From Pachypanchax playfairii (Eukaryota > Chordata > Actinopteri > Cyprinodontiformes > Aplocheilidae): 64,000 bases of DNA. The translations under genes were made by a program, and so were the position numbers. Of this stretch, positions 22,376-37,211 are shown piece by piece. Every line of letters begins with the position of its first letter. Within the stretch, counting starts at the first letter, position 1. Location of the stretch: assembly GCA_006937955.1 (NCBI GenBank), contig SSNP01000134.1, positions 462,657-526,656 of the forward strand, in the 5' to 3' direction. The notes under the pieces were generated by a model. The model saw nothing but the letters and a program-made list of their open reading frames with translations, was not told the origin of the DNA and searched no databases.

Positions 22376-25300
22376 ATGTCTAGTGGACTGAAGATCGCTT
22401 ACACTCAGCCAGTGTACCACAAGTTTATTACTCACTGTGTTTTTCTATTATAGTAAACTTATTTTTGATTGTGATGTTTGTTATGATTTTCTTTTTGCTT
22501 TTGTTAAATATTTCATCGTTTCAAACATTCTCTTGTACATTATTGAGGTAAAGGATTTAAATCCATCCTTTTTTTGTTTTTTCTATGTCTCAGTCTCTTT
22601 AAATCAAATTTTTGGATTTTCTGGATAACTTTTCCCCAGTTATTTTTCCACCATTCATCACTAGCGCTTGTCTTTGAAATGAGGACAGAAATGTTTGGAA
22701 TGTGTCGAGGCAGAAGTTGTTGTTGTTCTGAGGATGTGTTGAGAGAAAGTGACGATCCAGGCTCCAATAACCCCCCCGGACAGTGACCTGTGCTGATGGA
22801 CATCAGAGGTCTGATGTCAAATCCTGCACAAAAACTCTAAATTTACTAATCTGACCAGTCTGCAATAAAAAAAAATCTCATTACACTGTGTTTCAGAGGG
22901 ATAACGTGTTTTATTTATCTTGCTGTTTTTCAAGCCGTCACTTCTTTGATGACCCTATCGACCTTTTCATTAATATCTGACGCTACATGAATGGGAGCGG
23001 TGGACACACAGCAGTTCTCTGAGTAATGTCTTTCCCATCACGTCACATTTCCAGTGTCGACTAATGTGGTTTCTGAAGCCCTTCAGCCAAACCAGCAGCG
23101 AGAGATGGATATCAAAAATTCTGTTAGGAGCTCCTTTTCTTCCCATCTGCGTCTGTAGCATCCTGGAAATGATTAGTTCAATTTGGGGAAATTATTTAAC
23201 AAATTCCTATGACTGTCAGTAATAATCCTGCACCCTTTGAGTGTGTTCTCAACCCGTCTGGAGATTTTCAGTCTTATTTTGTAGCCGACTTGTAGATAAA
23301 GATAATTTCGCGTTTTTTTTTTTTACAAAATGCATTACAACAGTTAAGGTTTAATAGATTGAAATAAAAAAATTGCAGCAGATAATTATGTCACATTTTG
23401 GATCAGCATTTTCAGCTTTCAAAGAGCTCCATTTTTTTTTCTCTCCTGTTGCAAATATCCAGATAACCACATCAGTGGTCGTGTGGTTGGGCTCTGATTT
23501 CCAACAGCTGTGGTGCTGCAGACAGTTTGGCTCTACATGAAACCGTTACATGACAATTAAAAAGGGGATGATTGCTCTGCAACAGTCTGTCAGGTGCATT
23601 TAACCCAACCACAAAGGGTTCTTATGTTCACTCGAGAGAACACGGATGACCTTCAACCCGACACCTTATCTCTCAATTTCTCCAGACCGCTTTCTAATAT
23701 TATCTACATGTGATGTACCGTCCTTCATGAGCGGCGGGAAATATGGGAAATCACATGATGCGTCAGAAAACTATTGACAACATTTTGTGTTCTGGTTTCA
23801 CAGCTGATAAGTGCAGTTAGTTGACACAATGTGCCTCGGAGATTCCATGAAAAATTCATGAAACAATTTAGATCTTTATAAATAAAGTAGAAGAATTAAA
23901 TTTCACACCACCCGACAGGTTTCCTTTTACCAAAAAATGCATAAAGCTCTAAAATTTTAAGGTATTTAAAATGATTTCTTAGTTTTACAAGCTGTTTAGA
24001 GCAAATACTTTGACATGTCAGTAGGAAATGCACAGGTGTACTGATGATGGGTGTGATCAGTAATGCTGATTATTTGTCAAATTCTATAGAAGATTTTTAA
24101 AAGGTTTATTTTAAAGACGCATTCACTATAGTGGAAATCAGAAGTTCATACATGTAAAATTGAAGCAGATTAAAATAATAAAAGTTTTTCTTACTTATTA
24201 TTTGAATCCTGTTTTTTATTTGGAAAATAGAACCTGATGGAGGAAACTTAACAATGTAGGGAGAACTAAAGCAGTTAGAGGTTCTGTCATAGTGACTAAG
24301 TCTGATAGTAGTGCTAGTCTAAGAGGAAAGAGCTTCAATTTGGATCTCTTCAGAACCAAATTGGACCATGAAATGAAATTCTTTTTTCCTTCTATCACAA
24401 AATATCATTTCCAGGACATCCAGGCGCTCATCATGAAACCTGATCCTTTCACTTGGACGTGACTGTGGTCTCCCACACCTCAATCCAAGCTGCCCCAGGG
24501 AGGCTTTTAAAGAGCTTTGTTGGGCCAGGCAACACCTTCTCGAGAGCATTGTAGTTACATTAGAACCTAATTAGATGTTAAAGCTCAAGGCCATGTAACC
24601 CACTGGTATAGGTGTCATGCTAACAGCCATCCATCTCTGTCCAGGCCCCGTCAGGCAGGGAGCGTAGGTTGACAAGTGAAGGGCGCGCTCACCCGGCAGC
24701 TGGACTGTAGTAAATCAAAAATGGTCGAACGTGACAAGAAGGTCGCAGATTTGGGAGTTTGAGGGTTCGTTTTGGCTCTGAGGCGGAAATGAATCAGTTG
24801 ATGAATGAGACGCGGTGATTTTCAAACAACTTGCAGAACTATGAAACCAGGTTAAGTTTGCTGTTTATCACAATATTTTGTTTACTTTGAATAAACACAT
24901 GCTGGTTTAAGATGTATTAACCATAAAAAACAAGTATGTTTACGACCTTTGACTTGAAAACATCTACTCATCAACTCTGTTTATTTATCTTAATAATGAT
25001 ATTCAAGTTTTGTTGAAAATAAAACACATGGTTACCATGAAGTATGACTTATGTGATGCTTAACAAAGCTGCTGCATTTTTCAGTCAGAAAAGAGCTCAT
25101 CAAGACGAGACCGAACTCAGATTGCAGGTCTGTTTCTGTGACATTCCCTTGTGTTGTTTGATGGTTTCATGGCCAGAGGTCAAAGGTTACAGTTTATCCT
25201 TCCTGCAATTAGCATTCACGGTTAGCTTAGCAGAACTAATGCATCACATCTTTGAGGTTCAGGTTTCTTCTGCTCCTCTGAGTGACTGCAGGTGAGATTT

Positions 25301-26683
25301 AACTCACCGCTTGGATGTATTTCCCCTGAAGAAAACAAATTCTAGCTAGCTAGTTCAGTTTAGGTCGTCATGCTGTTTCAGTTTCAGAATTTTTGTTTCA
25401 TTTTATTTGCTATAACTCTGATATCACTAAAATATTTACACCAAAGCTGCTGCTGTAATGGATTTAAAAGATGTTTTCTACTGGTTCCAGTAAAATGTCC
25501 TAAATATGAATCACTAGTTTTTGAATAATTGACTTTAGATTATATGTGGTTGCATTCAGGCTCAGAGAATCAGGGTGAAAATGTGCATCTGTTTAATCAG
25601 TGTAATAAGTTTGGAATAATTCAGTTACATATATTTTTGCCTTAATAAACACATGGAATAGATTAAGGATCAAAGACTAATATGATAAAGGAAGTTATAG
25701 TACATGAGGAATAGCTGGCACACATATTTTTAAAGTAGATACAAGGCCAATAAATTGCCATTTATTTATATTTTAAGTTGTGGCTGAACAAGAAAAAAAA
25801 TCTATGTTATTGAATATAAAACACATTTGTCATTTCCTAAGTGCATTCTGTCTGAGTGATCAGTGTTTGCGCTGCATTATGGAGACGAATCAATGGCACA
25901 AAAAAGGAGGAGTTTTCATAAATAGCTTCTGATTATTGAACTTTATTCATGTTTCTGAATTTGGTAAAGTGAAGCATTGTTTTGGCCCATTGACTCTGTC
26001 ACAGATTAGGTAAAGTAACGTGAATGCAGGGATCAATCCACTCCTCTAATAGTGTTTCTGTATGCACTGCAGTGAGGCATTAAGGAATCCGGTTCTAATT
26101 CATCATTGTACTCGCACACATTATTTTATTATTGATGGCTGTTGCCTTGGGCAAGTCCATTTGTTTTTTAGTTTTGTGACAGGCGGCAGAATGCTGGATG
26201 GAGGTTTATTCTGCAGCCCTGTCAGCAGCATCACACGCTGCACTCTCTTGTTTATGTATTGATCATCATTTCTCCTGATAATCTGGCCCGTGACACATTT
26301 CACAACATTATGTGGAACGGGTCAAAGGACGTTGTTAATAAAACAGCATGATGTATGTTGTCCTCCGCAGCATTAACCTGGGATTTACGAGCATGTGGCT
26401 TCCACCCTGCAGAGCTTGTTGCTATAAAATGAAGAGCTTAGGTGGCCCTGAAACAAACTGTGGACTGTTTGACTGCATTTGCACATAAAGAAATTTACCA
26501 TATTTTCCTCTTCTGGATTTTCATGCAAGCTTTAAAAAGAAGCAGAAAAAAGAGACATGCTAAAAAAATCACAGTATGAAAGCACTGCGAGTGAAATCAC
26601 AAGAGAGCTCTGAAACACGAGGCGTGAAGTGAGCTGTATGACTGCGAGCTCTCTGCTCTTGCTCCCTCTCCACTATACATCCA
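22376..26683. other. bub3 3' UTR and start of a gene-poor tract
   Basis: The bub3 3' UTR probably ends near 22885. The rest is AT-rich, with only short unrelated open frames. No exon with convincing splice sites, no RNA gene and no recognisable transposon was found. Confidence 0.5.
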
Positions 26684-26712
26684 TCCCTCCCTCCCTCCCT
26701 CCCTCCCTCCCT
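26684..26712. repeat. (CCCT)n microsatellite
   Basis: A short run of CCCT units. A separate run of 13 C lies at 26900-26912. Confidence 0.9.
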
Positions 26713-29700
26713 GGCTAATGTATCCCTCTCAATAGCCAGGGACGGAGGAGAAAAGGCTGCTTGTGTGAAGCACAGAAAGCCCCGTCATTCACAACACTAA
26801 TTGGCAAGAAAGCTTCTATATGTCTTTTGTTGTACTGTAGGTTTGTGCGACTGCAGTGCCTTTTGAGTGTTGTTTCAAAACCTGGCTAATTTCTGTAGAC
26901 CCCCCCCCCCCTTTCCACCAGTTGTGCCCATTTATAATTTAATTTAATTATTTTGCAAATACACAATGACACTTTTTTCACTCTAAAACGTAGAAAGAAA
27001 CAAATTAAACATTTAATTTTGACCATTTCTAAGAAAAACATATTTAATCACTGATGAATCCTGCTGCTTTCACACTCAGAGAGCTTTTGCTGTCGTTCAG
27101 TGACAGAACAGAGGTCGGTGGGTATAAAAAAAAAAGATGGCTCGTCTCCTTTCATCATCATATTTGAGTGGTTGTATAAAAGCCTGCAGAATACAGCTTG
27201 TAGCTGTATTTTTTTTTTTTTTTTTGGATCACAATTGCACTTTATCCTGTTGTAAAATGCATTCAGGGGTTTTTGACTGTGTTTCATTGGTCCATTATTC
27301 TTATAAGTCCTCTTAACCTGCTCACACATGAGTTTTGTATTAACCCATTAGGAGTTAAGGAAATCTCTATAAATGGGAACCCATATACCCAATATGTTAC
27401 ATTAGGTCTTAATGGGTTAAATACATATTTGCTTTAACAATTCAGCTATATGTAAGCTATATAGTTCTGTAAATCTCCCTATTTTCAGTTTATTTGACTG
27501 TGTATAAGTACTACTAAAATATATTATATTTTAAGGTGTTTTAAAACCAGATAAGTGCATCAATAGCTTTTTATACTGCAGTAATTTTGCGTGTCAAACC
27601 TGCTTGTAACCCTTCGCAACACAATATTTTGTTACATACAAATAAATGTTTCACAACTATCATGTGAAATACATATAATGGATTTTTATTAGATGAATTC
27701 ATTACTATGGGATGAATTAAAGTTGAGTTAGTTCTTTATTCCAGTATATTTAAGCATTTAGGGTCAATTTTCTCGATATTTCCAATTTTTAAAACTTAAA
27801 TAATTTAACTTTTGAGGATTTAAAATAACTTTTTTAGAGTTGATAATTATTGTAATCTCCTTTAAAAAGTTGAATCCTTCTTCTGAAAACAATCAGGTAC
27901 AGGGTCAATGCATTCAGAAAAAAACTAGCTAATTAAAACCAATCTAAGTAAAAAATATCAGAAAGTCTGAAGAATCATTTTCTATGGTTATTAAATAAAT
28001 ATTAATGGAAACAAAATATAAAGAAAAGAGATTTGTTCATTGAAACTACTGCACAGTACTTCAGTAGTACAACAGTTACAAAGGATTGTTGTCAGGTGTT
28101 TTAAAATTTCTTTTATTTCATATTAATCCTGTAAGCACACAAGATTTCTGTAAAATATGTCAATACTTTAAACAAATGTTAAATAAAGGTTTTGTTTTTT
28201 CTGATTAATCTCCAATTTAAGCTGTTTTAAGTGAATATGACTGTAGTTTATATGCAGTATTTAACCTTAAATGCTGTGAATGTTTGTCTCTTGTGATAAT
28301 GTATCAGTAGATCTGTTATTTCTTTTGACTTGATTGTGTGTGTCGTCAGCGTAAGATGAAGCTGAAACAAGAAGAACACCCCCTAGTGGCTGGTTCCTGT
28401 ATAAGTTTTAAGTCCCGCCCCCTCAGTGTAAATGAATGAAACACTTTCTTCTGACGAAAACACAAAATTGCACTTTATTTGATGTTTATTGTATATCCCA
28501 GCACTCTTGGGTGTCTAAATATTACAGTTGACATCAAACTGCTCAGAAATTTTTAGTTAGTTCAATTATAATTCCAAAGTCAACTTGTTTAGTGTTGCAC
28601 AACACCACCCAAACACCAGTTTCTGACCCAGTAAATGGAGTAAAAACCTGGTTATGTCTAGTATTAGGATGCTGTGCAGTGATGCAGCAGCTCAGTTGCT
28701 GCTCATCTGGCTGCCGAGATAGATCTGTACCTTCTGTTTACTTTCACTTCCAGCACAAACAAAAGGGTCACCTGACTTAGGAACCCAGAGGACCACGCCG
28801 AATAATCAGAGTTCACAGTTTAACATCTGTTTCTTCAGCAGATTCCAACCCTTTCAGTTTATTTCCTTGATATATTAATCAAATAAATGAACCTTAAAAA
28901 TGGTTAAAACACTAACCATTTCTCCTCCAAAAAAGATTACTTGGAAGTTGATAGAGGTTTTCCATTTTTGACAGACCCCTCATTGATTCAGTGTGGATCA
29001 GTTTACCTTGTTACACTGTGTTCTAGTCTGATCTCCATGTCTATTTCCGCTCAGCTTCCCCTCCCAGTCACCAGCACGCTGCCCGACAGGGTTTTCTTTG
29101 TCCCTGTGGCCAGTCATCCATCTATAATCTCCAATCTTTTACCACACTGGAGACATGCTGCATGCTTTCAAAGAGCAGAGTAAGCTGTTGATAGACACCC
29201 CCCCATCTCCTTAATAAGGATTTAAAGAAACCTTGTGGCCCCGCAGTGACAAATGACTGAATATGAGGTTCACTAATGGACATCTTTCACGAATCCCTTC
29301 GTCTTTGGAAGCAGTTAGTTTGCTAATTATAGCTGTTAACAAAATCATTCAATTTACAGTCAAACAAGTAAGAATGGGCCCATGAGGGGGAGGGGGGAGG
29401 GGGACATCAGGACTTGAGAAGTGAAAATACTGAGAGTTTACCTTCATTATGAACAGTGTCAAACATCTTCACAGTTTACAGCATGTTAAAGGAAACAGTC
29501 CAATTATGATATCAAATACTTAAACATCTTTATTACACCACAAACATGAAAACACATACAGATTACTAAAGAAACACACAACTATAATTAAACCAATAAA
29601 CTGGAAAGTGCTTTTTTTTTAAGTTTGAAGAAAATATATCAGGACAATCAAAATGAGATCAAATTGATTGCACTCTAACTTCTCTGATTTCTGACTCCCT

Positions 29701-32700
29701 CTAAGTGTCTCCATTTTTAACATTTCTTGTGCTAAATGCAGTGAAGTCAGCAGCTGCTTGAGTTTAATCATCCACATTTATGAAAAACAACAGACGCTGA
29801 CACTTCAAAACAGCCGAGTCCTAGAAACCTGCAGGAACCAACACAGACAAGTCCTGTAACACCACCTCCGATCTGTCCCTCCGGTAAATAATGGTGAGGT
29901 GTTTCAGGTAAAGATGCCACGCAAAGAGATACAATCGCCAGAGAGAGCTTCTCTTATTGGGTTAGCTTAAGGTACTGATATCCTGATAGAAATAACTTCA
30001 TTTTGGCCTCCGCCATGCTCAGTAAACACAATTGCAAGCTGTTAGAGCAGCTGTGAGGTCCCGCTGGAAAGTGACTCAGACACAGTTATAAAGGGTGTTA
30101 GTAGCCGCACCTGTGTTTCCTACTATATGTTATCATTTCATCTCAGTGGATCATATTAATAAATCACGGTACATTTGGAACACTCTAAACAGCCTGTAAA
30201 TAACTTCCTATTAAATCCACAGAAGCACACTTGTTGTGCCACAGGCTGTTTTTAACAGCAGCAATTAACACATTAAACACTCGTAGCTTGAACTGATGTC
30301 ACATACTCAGTTGGCTTAATGATTAATTAATAGCTCATGTAAAGTGTTGGCAGCCCTAGAAATTCAAAACATGGTAAAATTAATCGGGCGAATTGTCTAA
30401 AATCCAATTAACATATTGTTGATGATATAAAAGATAAATTGCAACTTTTTGGGGTTTTTAAACACAAAAAAGTTTTTTAAATTGCAAAGAAAATTCAGCA
30501 TTTAAAAGAGCATAATTTTTTGGCATCTGCTTCCAAGTTTTAATGGCCGTGTTGCATATTGTCAAATGCTGAGTGTGATGCTGTTAATAGTGTTTGCTGG
30601 GATTTTGGCATCAGCATCCTGGCCGCAGATCCTGAAGATCACAAAGGTGTTTGATGGGATCGTGGTTGTGGCGTTCAGGGACTTACCCAGCCAGCTGTGA
30701 GAGCCACGTTTATACATTTTAACTGTCACCTGCAGGATAAATAGAGGAAATACAGTCAGCTCTGAGAATAATAATTATCCATATAATATAATATAAAATA
30801 ATAATCCAAACACAGTTTTTTACTGAAGAACATGTGAAAATTTTCTCTGAAATGTCGATGGACATGCTCACTTTAAGGGCCAAAAATGAGATGTGTGTAA
30901 TGTTGAAAACGGTGCAGAGCTTCTGTGTACAACTTCATCCAAACAAAGCTGTGGACTACCGTAGAATAAATCTGTACAACATTATGGTGATTACTTGTTA
31001 AGCTACACAGAGACAAGGTTGCAACTGCTGCCAGTATTTTCTAAACCACAAAACTACCTGCAGAATGTCTTACACCCCCTCCCGCTGCATCTCCCGACCT
31101 GTGCCAGGAACAACTCCTCAGATGCGTGTGTCTAATGGAACTGTGTTTATTACTTGTTTTGTTAATATTTTACCATGAGAGGCTTCTATCTTTGTCATAT
31201 GGAATATGGATTAATGTCTTTTTTTGCTATAACTGACAGTAAGAATAAATGTTGTATCTTATTGGGGAAGATGTAGGTAGAAAACAGATTTCAGTTTCCT
31301 TTATTTTTAACGGGGAAAAGAGGTCCCAGATACAAATTTTCAGAATAAAAACTGCTTGTTTAAACAAACTAAATTTAATTTCATGGAATCATCCATTTCC
31401 AGCTAAAACGAAATAATATAAATTTTAACTGGATAATATTTAGACATTTCCAGTAGTTGTAACCAATTTTGCAACAAACTGTGTCTTAAAAGTGTGGTGG
31501 AGGATCTTTTGCTTCTGGGTGGAACATCTAGACTATTACCTACCTGTAAATCATACTGGTGAAATGTTGTGCACATTTCTAGGATAGTGTAAGTTACTTT
31601 TTTATTGATGCTTTTATTTTGAAGTCTGCCCAGGAGAGAACTGGAAAGTTCCTGTTTAGTTAATAAAAACCAATTTCGCTCGACTACCGTCATTATTTCA
31701 AAGTAATTAATAAGTTGTTGTATACGCTCAGTTACAATAGTTTTCACTTCCTGTGCGTGGACACTCCCAGGTGTTTGTGTAGCATGCGATACACGGTAGG
31801 CAGGGTCTTGTGTGCGTCTGAGTAGGACCAGTGGACTCGGAGCGACGGGGTGAAGAAGATGAGGATGGCGGGAGCGGACAGAAAGCACTGATACGAGGCA
31901 AGTGTTTGGAACATCTTAAGTTTTTCAATGTCTTTTTATGAGCTTCAGGCAAGTCTCAGTTTTAAAACCAGAAGTGACGAAGTACAGGAACTTTGCATCT
32001 TACATGGACATTGAAAAGCATTTGTGAGCTCGTGCTTTCATTGATAAAAAAGTGAAATGAGTCAAACCTATTTTCACACATCAGAGCAAAGAGTTAAACA
32101 TCAAAGATCATTTATACAAACAACATGACCTGTAGTTGAATGCTGCACAGAGAAAAGGCAGCAATATGCCCAAAGAACTGAGCAGAAATCTGCACATGGA
32201 GTTCTGAGTAGTTTAATGTTATAAATGAAAAGGAACTGGAGTTTGAAATGAGCTTCATGAATGATTTCTCGGTGGATTTTAGTCTCTTCTCTTTTTCTCC
32301 TCCTTCTGCTCCGATCTGGCTGTTTATCCGTAATGTTCAACCCATCCACAATGACACTGATACTGACTGTGTTTGAGCTGCAGAACTTGAAGCCTGTGGA
32401 ACCATTTTAGCTCAAACATTAAAACTAGTCCCTCTTCACACGAACTCTTCTTCTCATTGATTTCTCATTCAGAAAGAGACAAACCCTCAGAAACAACAGA
32501 TTCTTGATCTGATTCACCATTTTCTGCCATAGTGATCACATTGTTTACACCTCTGGTTCCTGCATTCTGTCACTTCCTGGAAATGCATATTCTTTGAAAT
32601 TGTGCAGCAACATTGGATAAATATTCATATTTGAGACTTTATTACTGGAAATCTGTGCAAATTTAAATTCATATGAAGTAGTAAAATAACATAAAAATCA

Positions 32701-33229
32701 CATTTCATAGACACTTTAAGAACAAAGCAGTACCAATATAAAATATTTGGTAAAATATTTGAATATTGTGACTGATTAGTACATGAAATAACTTAGGAAT
32801 GAATAACCTATTCATAACATTTTATTGAGCCTAACATTCAAAAACCGTTAGCAAAACAGCTGTCAATTCGCCACTTTTTTTTTCAACATCAGGCAGTTAA
32901 AACACATCTGGAAACATCTGGAAGTTGTTTTTCTGTTGGCTGAAATCATTTCTCTATTGAAAATTAAATACTGTTACACCTTAGGAACTATTTACCTGTA
33001 ACCTTTTCCATCAGCTAGCTAAAATACTAAGCATCTGTGTTAGAACGAGGATCCAAACAGAAGTCTCAAACAGAATAAATATTAAATTAACCTTGTTCTC
33101 AGTATGAGCTTTAATTCCCTTCAACATCTTGAATGGAGTCATCCCTCCGGTGATTTTATGTAGGTTGTAGGGCATAATACGCTTTAACACTACATCAAAA
33201 CTGCCTGTTATGTTTCAAGCCTGACAATG
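26713..33229. other. gene-poor intergenic tract
   Basis: AT-rich sequence with scattered chance frames. The longest is a 161-residue minus frame at 31403-31888; it has no recognisable domain, and its first part resembles translated Pro/Ser-rich noise. A CNE-like TTAATGATTAATTAATAG patch lies near 30317. No gene can be supported. Confidence 0.45.
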
Positions 33230-33770
33230 GAAGCCTTAACTAGATTTAGACATGCAGGTAATTGAACCACATCCATTTCAAAAAGAATGCCACGCTGCAT
33301 CTCTTGTTTGGCTGCATTTACGGGGGATAACAGAATATTACAGTGCCTTTTCACAGTTCCATTTTCTTTCACTTTAGCATTAGGCAATTTTTCAATTATT
33401 TTTTTTTTCCATGTACTTTCATCCCCGGCTCTCCATAATGTCTAGGCCTTTTAGTTAATGCTAGTGACAGTCAGAGCCTAGTATATCGGCCCTTGTCCAT
33501 TTTGCAGGTCATTGTGGAAGCCCAATAGGCCTTTTATTACCGCAACATCAAAAGGCAGATAAGCATTAGAGGTGGGGAAAATACCCTGCACTAGATATGT
33601 TCCCTCTTTCCTTTGTCTGCTATTGAAAGTGATCATTTTAATAGTGAAGAGGTTGCTGAGCTTTGGGGCTGATGGGAAGTGCGACACCCCTGACAGCCTA
33701 TGAGCAAGTCGATAACACACCACAAGCACACAGCACACCCTCAGCACCTGCACGCTCTCGCTGCTAACCT
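33230..33770. other. candidate conserved noncoding element
   Basis: This block is non-repetitive and compositionally balanced, lacks a plausible exon, and stands out from its AT-rich flanks. Deserts beside HMX genes are known for conserved enhancers. Conservation itself was not tested. Confidence 0.25.
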
Positions 33771-35400
33771 AATTATCTACAACAAAGGCCACTGCGATTT
33801 CAGACACACATCTTTTCACCATTTCCTTACTTAGTAGTGTGCATTAAAAAGGGGTAGAAAGATGAAGGAAAAAAAACTAAACAATTGTGTCTTATATTGC
33901 AGCCCTGGCCGAATGCCACATGGTTTGTATTTCAATAGCGTCAGGCACTTCAGAGTCAGCGAGTATCTATTAATTTGGGAAACATGAAAAAGTAGCTTCA
34001 TGACAGCTGGTGGTATAAAAACCAAGACTGGAATTATTTTAACTAATTAAATGCGTGCATAATCATCAGAAATCAGCAATTAACGAATTGATGCAACTCA
34101 AGTTGAATCTTTGAGTAGTGGCAATCGAGCAGGGATTCAGATATTTGCATTTCAGACATTCGAGAAAATCTGAGTCTTGTCCAATAAAATTAATGCTGTA
34201 TGATCTGAAACAACAACACAAACCCCAAAGCAGCTGGAACAGACGAAGGTAAAACGTAAGCTTTCTACAACTAGCAAATACTAATTACTCAAAACCTTTA
34301 AACAGAAAATGACTTACAAATGACCAAAATATCCAGTTAACGTTTTCATTCAGGTGTAGCTGTCCTGAGAAGTTTCTCACAGCTTTGCTATTGTCTTCAA
34401 GCTGTGACAAGATCAATAGCTACTAAAAAATATCTCACCTTTCCCTGAAAACTGTTCACAGGTACACAACTAGTTCATGCACAAACAGGCCTGAGTGTTT
34501 GTGTGACTGTGCGCGTATGTGGCGCTTGATGTTGAGGACAGGACCCCAGGGGCGAAGGCTGGGTGTGATACAAAGGGCTGAGAGCTCACCTATCGCTGTT
34601 CTCTTTCAAACTCATGTGAATGACATCACTCCTCACGTTTCAGCTGGACAAACACCTTTACCTTAATTACCGTCTGCTAAAACTAAAAACAACTGGTTTA
34701 CCGTTCACCTCTAAAACAAGAAGACTTCCTCTCAAAAACTGACCCTGATCTCCACAGTTTGCCCTTATCTTTTACCCTTTAGGATGATAAACAGATTCAG
34801 AATCACTTTAGTGTATTCTGGTCAGATATGAAACTACAAACCTTTCAGTTTCTGTTTACATATCTATTTACAATCAGAGTCAGACACGTTTGACAGAGGT
34901 GATTAATGAGAGGACCTGTGTAAGTGGGTAGGGATGTGTCACCACCTGTGTGTATTGTCATTCACAAAGTTCAGATTCCTTCTTTGATAGAGTAAAAAAA
35001 AAAAAAAATCCCAGTGGGGTTTCAGTCAGAAGGGCCTGTTACCTGGAGCCATGGGTGCAGGGTTTCAGGTGAACTCTGAGTGAGCGTAACGCCACACCAG
35101 CTTCAGACGGCGGCCACTTTGTTCTCCGTCGTGTCTCACCAAGTACAGACGGGACGGTAACGCACCTCTGGCCAACAAGTGTCTTTGTTAACGACTAAAA
35201 AAATATCGAGGCGTTGAATGAAAACAGGTTTGTGTGGTAATCTGATAAATATTTATGATGAATAAAACGAGTTGAAATTAGTGAAATATGAGAGATTTGA
35301 TTTGAATTGAGAAATAGTTTCTGAATTTGATCTGACTTTAAAACCCAATTACATTTGACCAATCCCTGTGGGGCAGTGGACTGCAATCTGTATGATCCCG
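33771..35400. other. gene-poor intergenic tract
   Basis: I see nothing supportable in this stretch beyond short chance frames and a poly(A) run near 34995. Confidence 0.4.
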
Positions 35401-35520
35401 GGAGGTAATTTTAGGGTTCAGTATCTTAGGAATACTTTGACCAGTCAAGGTCTGCTGGGGCTTGCGATCAAACCTCTCACGTCGTGATTAGTGGACAACC
35501 TTCCCCACTTCGTACTAATA
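35401..35520. repeat. degraded teleost interspersed repeat fragment
   Basis: The order GGGTTCAGTATCTTAGGA, ATACTTTGACC, GCGATCAAACC and ATTAGTGGACAACC resembles a fragment very common in fish genomes, in which GGGTTCAGTATCTTGCCCAA is followed by a GGGATCGAACC block. It is diverged and incomplete. The comparison is from memory of the family. Confidence 0.45.
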
Positions 35521-37207
35521 CACCAAAAGGAAACAATCATATATTCATCTGAATAAATATCTGTTGGATAAAACATTGAGATGAACAGCTGTTCAAACAT
35601 CTAGGGCTATATTAGCCTAACCTATCATGCATGTTGTTGGTCTGTTTGATATCATCAGATATCTGTGAAACATTTAAACACAACATTAACAAACCCTAAA
35701 GAATTTTTATTCAGTTAATTAAAAAATAAAGTACATTTTGAAACAAAATATGAATAAATAAGTGGGGACTCAAGAGTTTTTTAATTATTGTATTTATCTT
35801 CTATTTCTCGCTGTCAGGTATATCACATATTTTCTATATCTGAAATTAAACCAAGCGTTCTAAAAATCCAGGTGGTAAAACTGAGTAAATTTCAGGGGAA
35901 AACAAATGACAAATTTCCCAGTTTTATACAAAAAATATTCCACTAATTTTAACATGTAAATGAAATTGTTTTAGGGTTTTGCAAGTAAAAAAAAGCGCAG
36001 AAAGTGAGCATCCCTGCAATACTTCCTGCACTAAATACTTTAATATCATATCTAAACTCGTGCACGCTCCAGACATGGACCGTCCATTAGAATGTCTAAG
36101 CTTTGATGTGCTGACATTACTGCTTATGTCAATAATTACATTTGTGTAAAGCCATGAATGCAAAAAGCTGGTTAAATTCTGAATAGCTGCTTCCAAACAG
36201 TCAGCCTCAGCTAACAGGAAGCCATTAGACTCTCTCCAATAACCATTTGCATCCAGCCACCCAGCTATGACTTTATTTCCATCCACATAAGTGCATTTTC
36301 CATGAGGTTAAAATATGAATCCCCTCCTTTTTCTCCTCAATGGGTCTGGCCGTCTGGCTGACTTGAGAGGACACAATCTATGACTGATTTAATTTGGTCT
36401 TTACGAACATCTCTAACAACATTACCCCCAGAGCATACACTGACTGTCCCATCTGACTCCATTAACTCTCAAATCAGGTTTAAAGACCATATTGATGCCG
36501 TCCGTTATTAAGGGTGATTATCAAAACAACAGACAATGGGCCAAAGTGTCTGTTAACTAGTTTATCTATAATTTCACATAACAGTAACAGATGGCAGAGC
36601 TGTCAATTACACACTGTATGGACTACACACAGTGGCTACACACTGTTTGGACACGGAACATTTTACATTAAAAGAACAAAAATCTGCCAGTGGAGAAATA
36701 AATGAGAAGACAAACTGTTATTAAATGCCAAATTCAGAAATGGATTTGTTTGAGAGGACAGTGACCTCAGCAGCTCTTTTCTTGATGTCAATCGTGTTTT
36801 TTTCTTTAATTAAAAATCAAAAATTACTGTGAAAAACAATTCTAATGGCACCGCTCAGTCCACTTCACCACCTTTATTCACCTCAATTAACAAGAATGGC
36901 TTTTGAAGCTGTAATTAAGTGCCTCTGCTCGACTTGGTCCTCTTCATTATTCATGAATCTCTATTGATCATATCTATGAGCTGGTACTGAGGGGATCACT
37001 GTAACATCGTGAACCCCTCCACCACAAAAAAAAACAAAACAAAAAATAAGTAAATGAACTCTGGGAGGTAAAATAAAGAACCTGGGCAGCAGCCAAAAAA
37101 GTTCTAGTTAGTAAAAATAATCAATTTAACGTGAAAACAAATTGTAAAATGGCATTGTGTAGTACAAGGTTCTCTGTTAGAACCAAAAGTTAAAGTTAAT
37201 AAATTGC
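35521..37207. other. gene-poor tract with a candidate conserved element
   Basis: No gene is supported; a 120-residue minus frame at 35924-36286 has no domain features. A non-repetitive block at 36830-37015, containing TCATTATTCATGAATC, looks like a noncoding regulatory element, without proof. Confidence 0.35.
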
Positions 37208-37211
37208 TTAA

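Noticed and set aside
24319..24549. 76-residue minus frame in the bub3 downstream tract
   Set aside because: Considered as a transposase fragment, but no known motif or inverted ends were found.
24720..24780. Possible tRNA-like B box (GGGTTCG)
   Set aside because: No matching A box or cloverleaf could be drawn, so no tRNA or SINE head is claimed.
35924..36286. 120-residue minus frame
   Set aside because: No recognisable domain, no splice context, and composition like the surrounding noncoding DNA.
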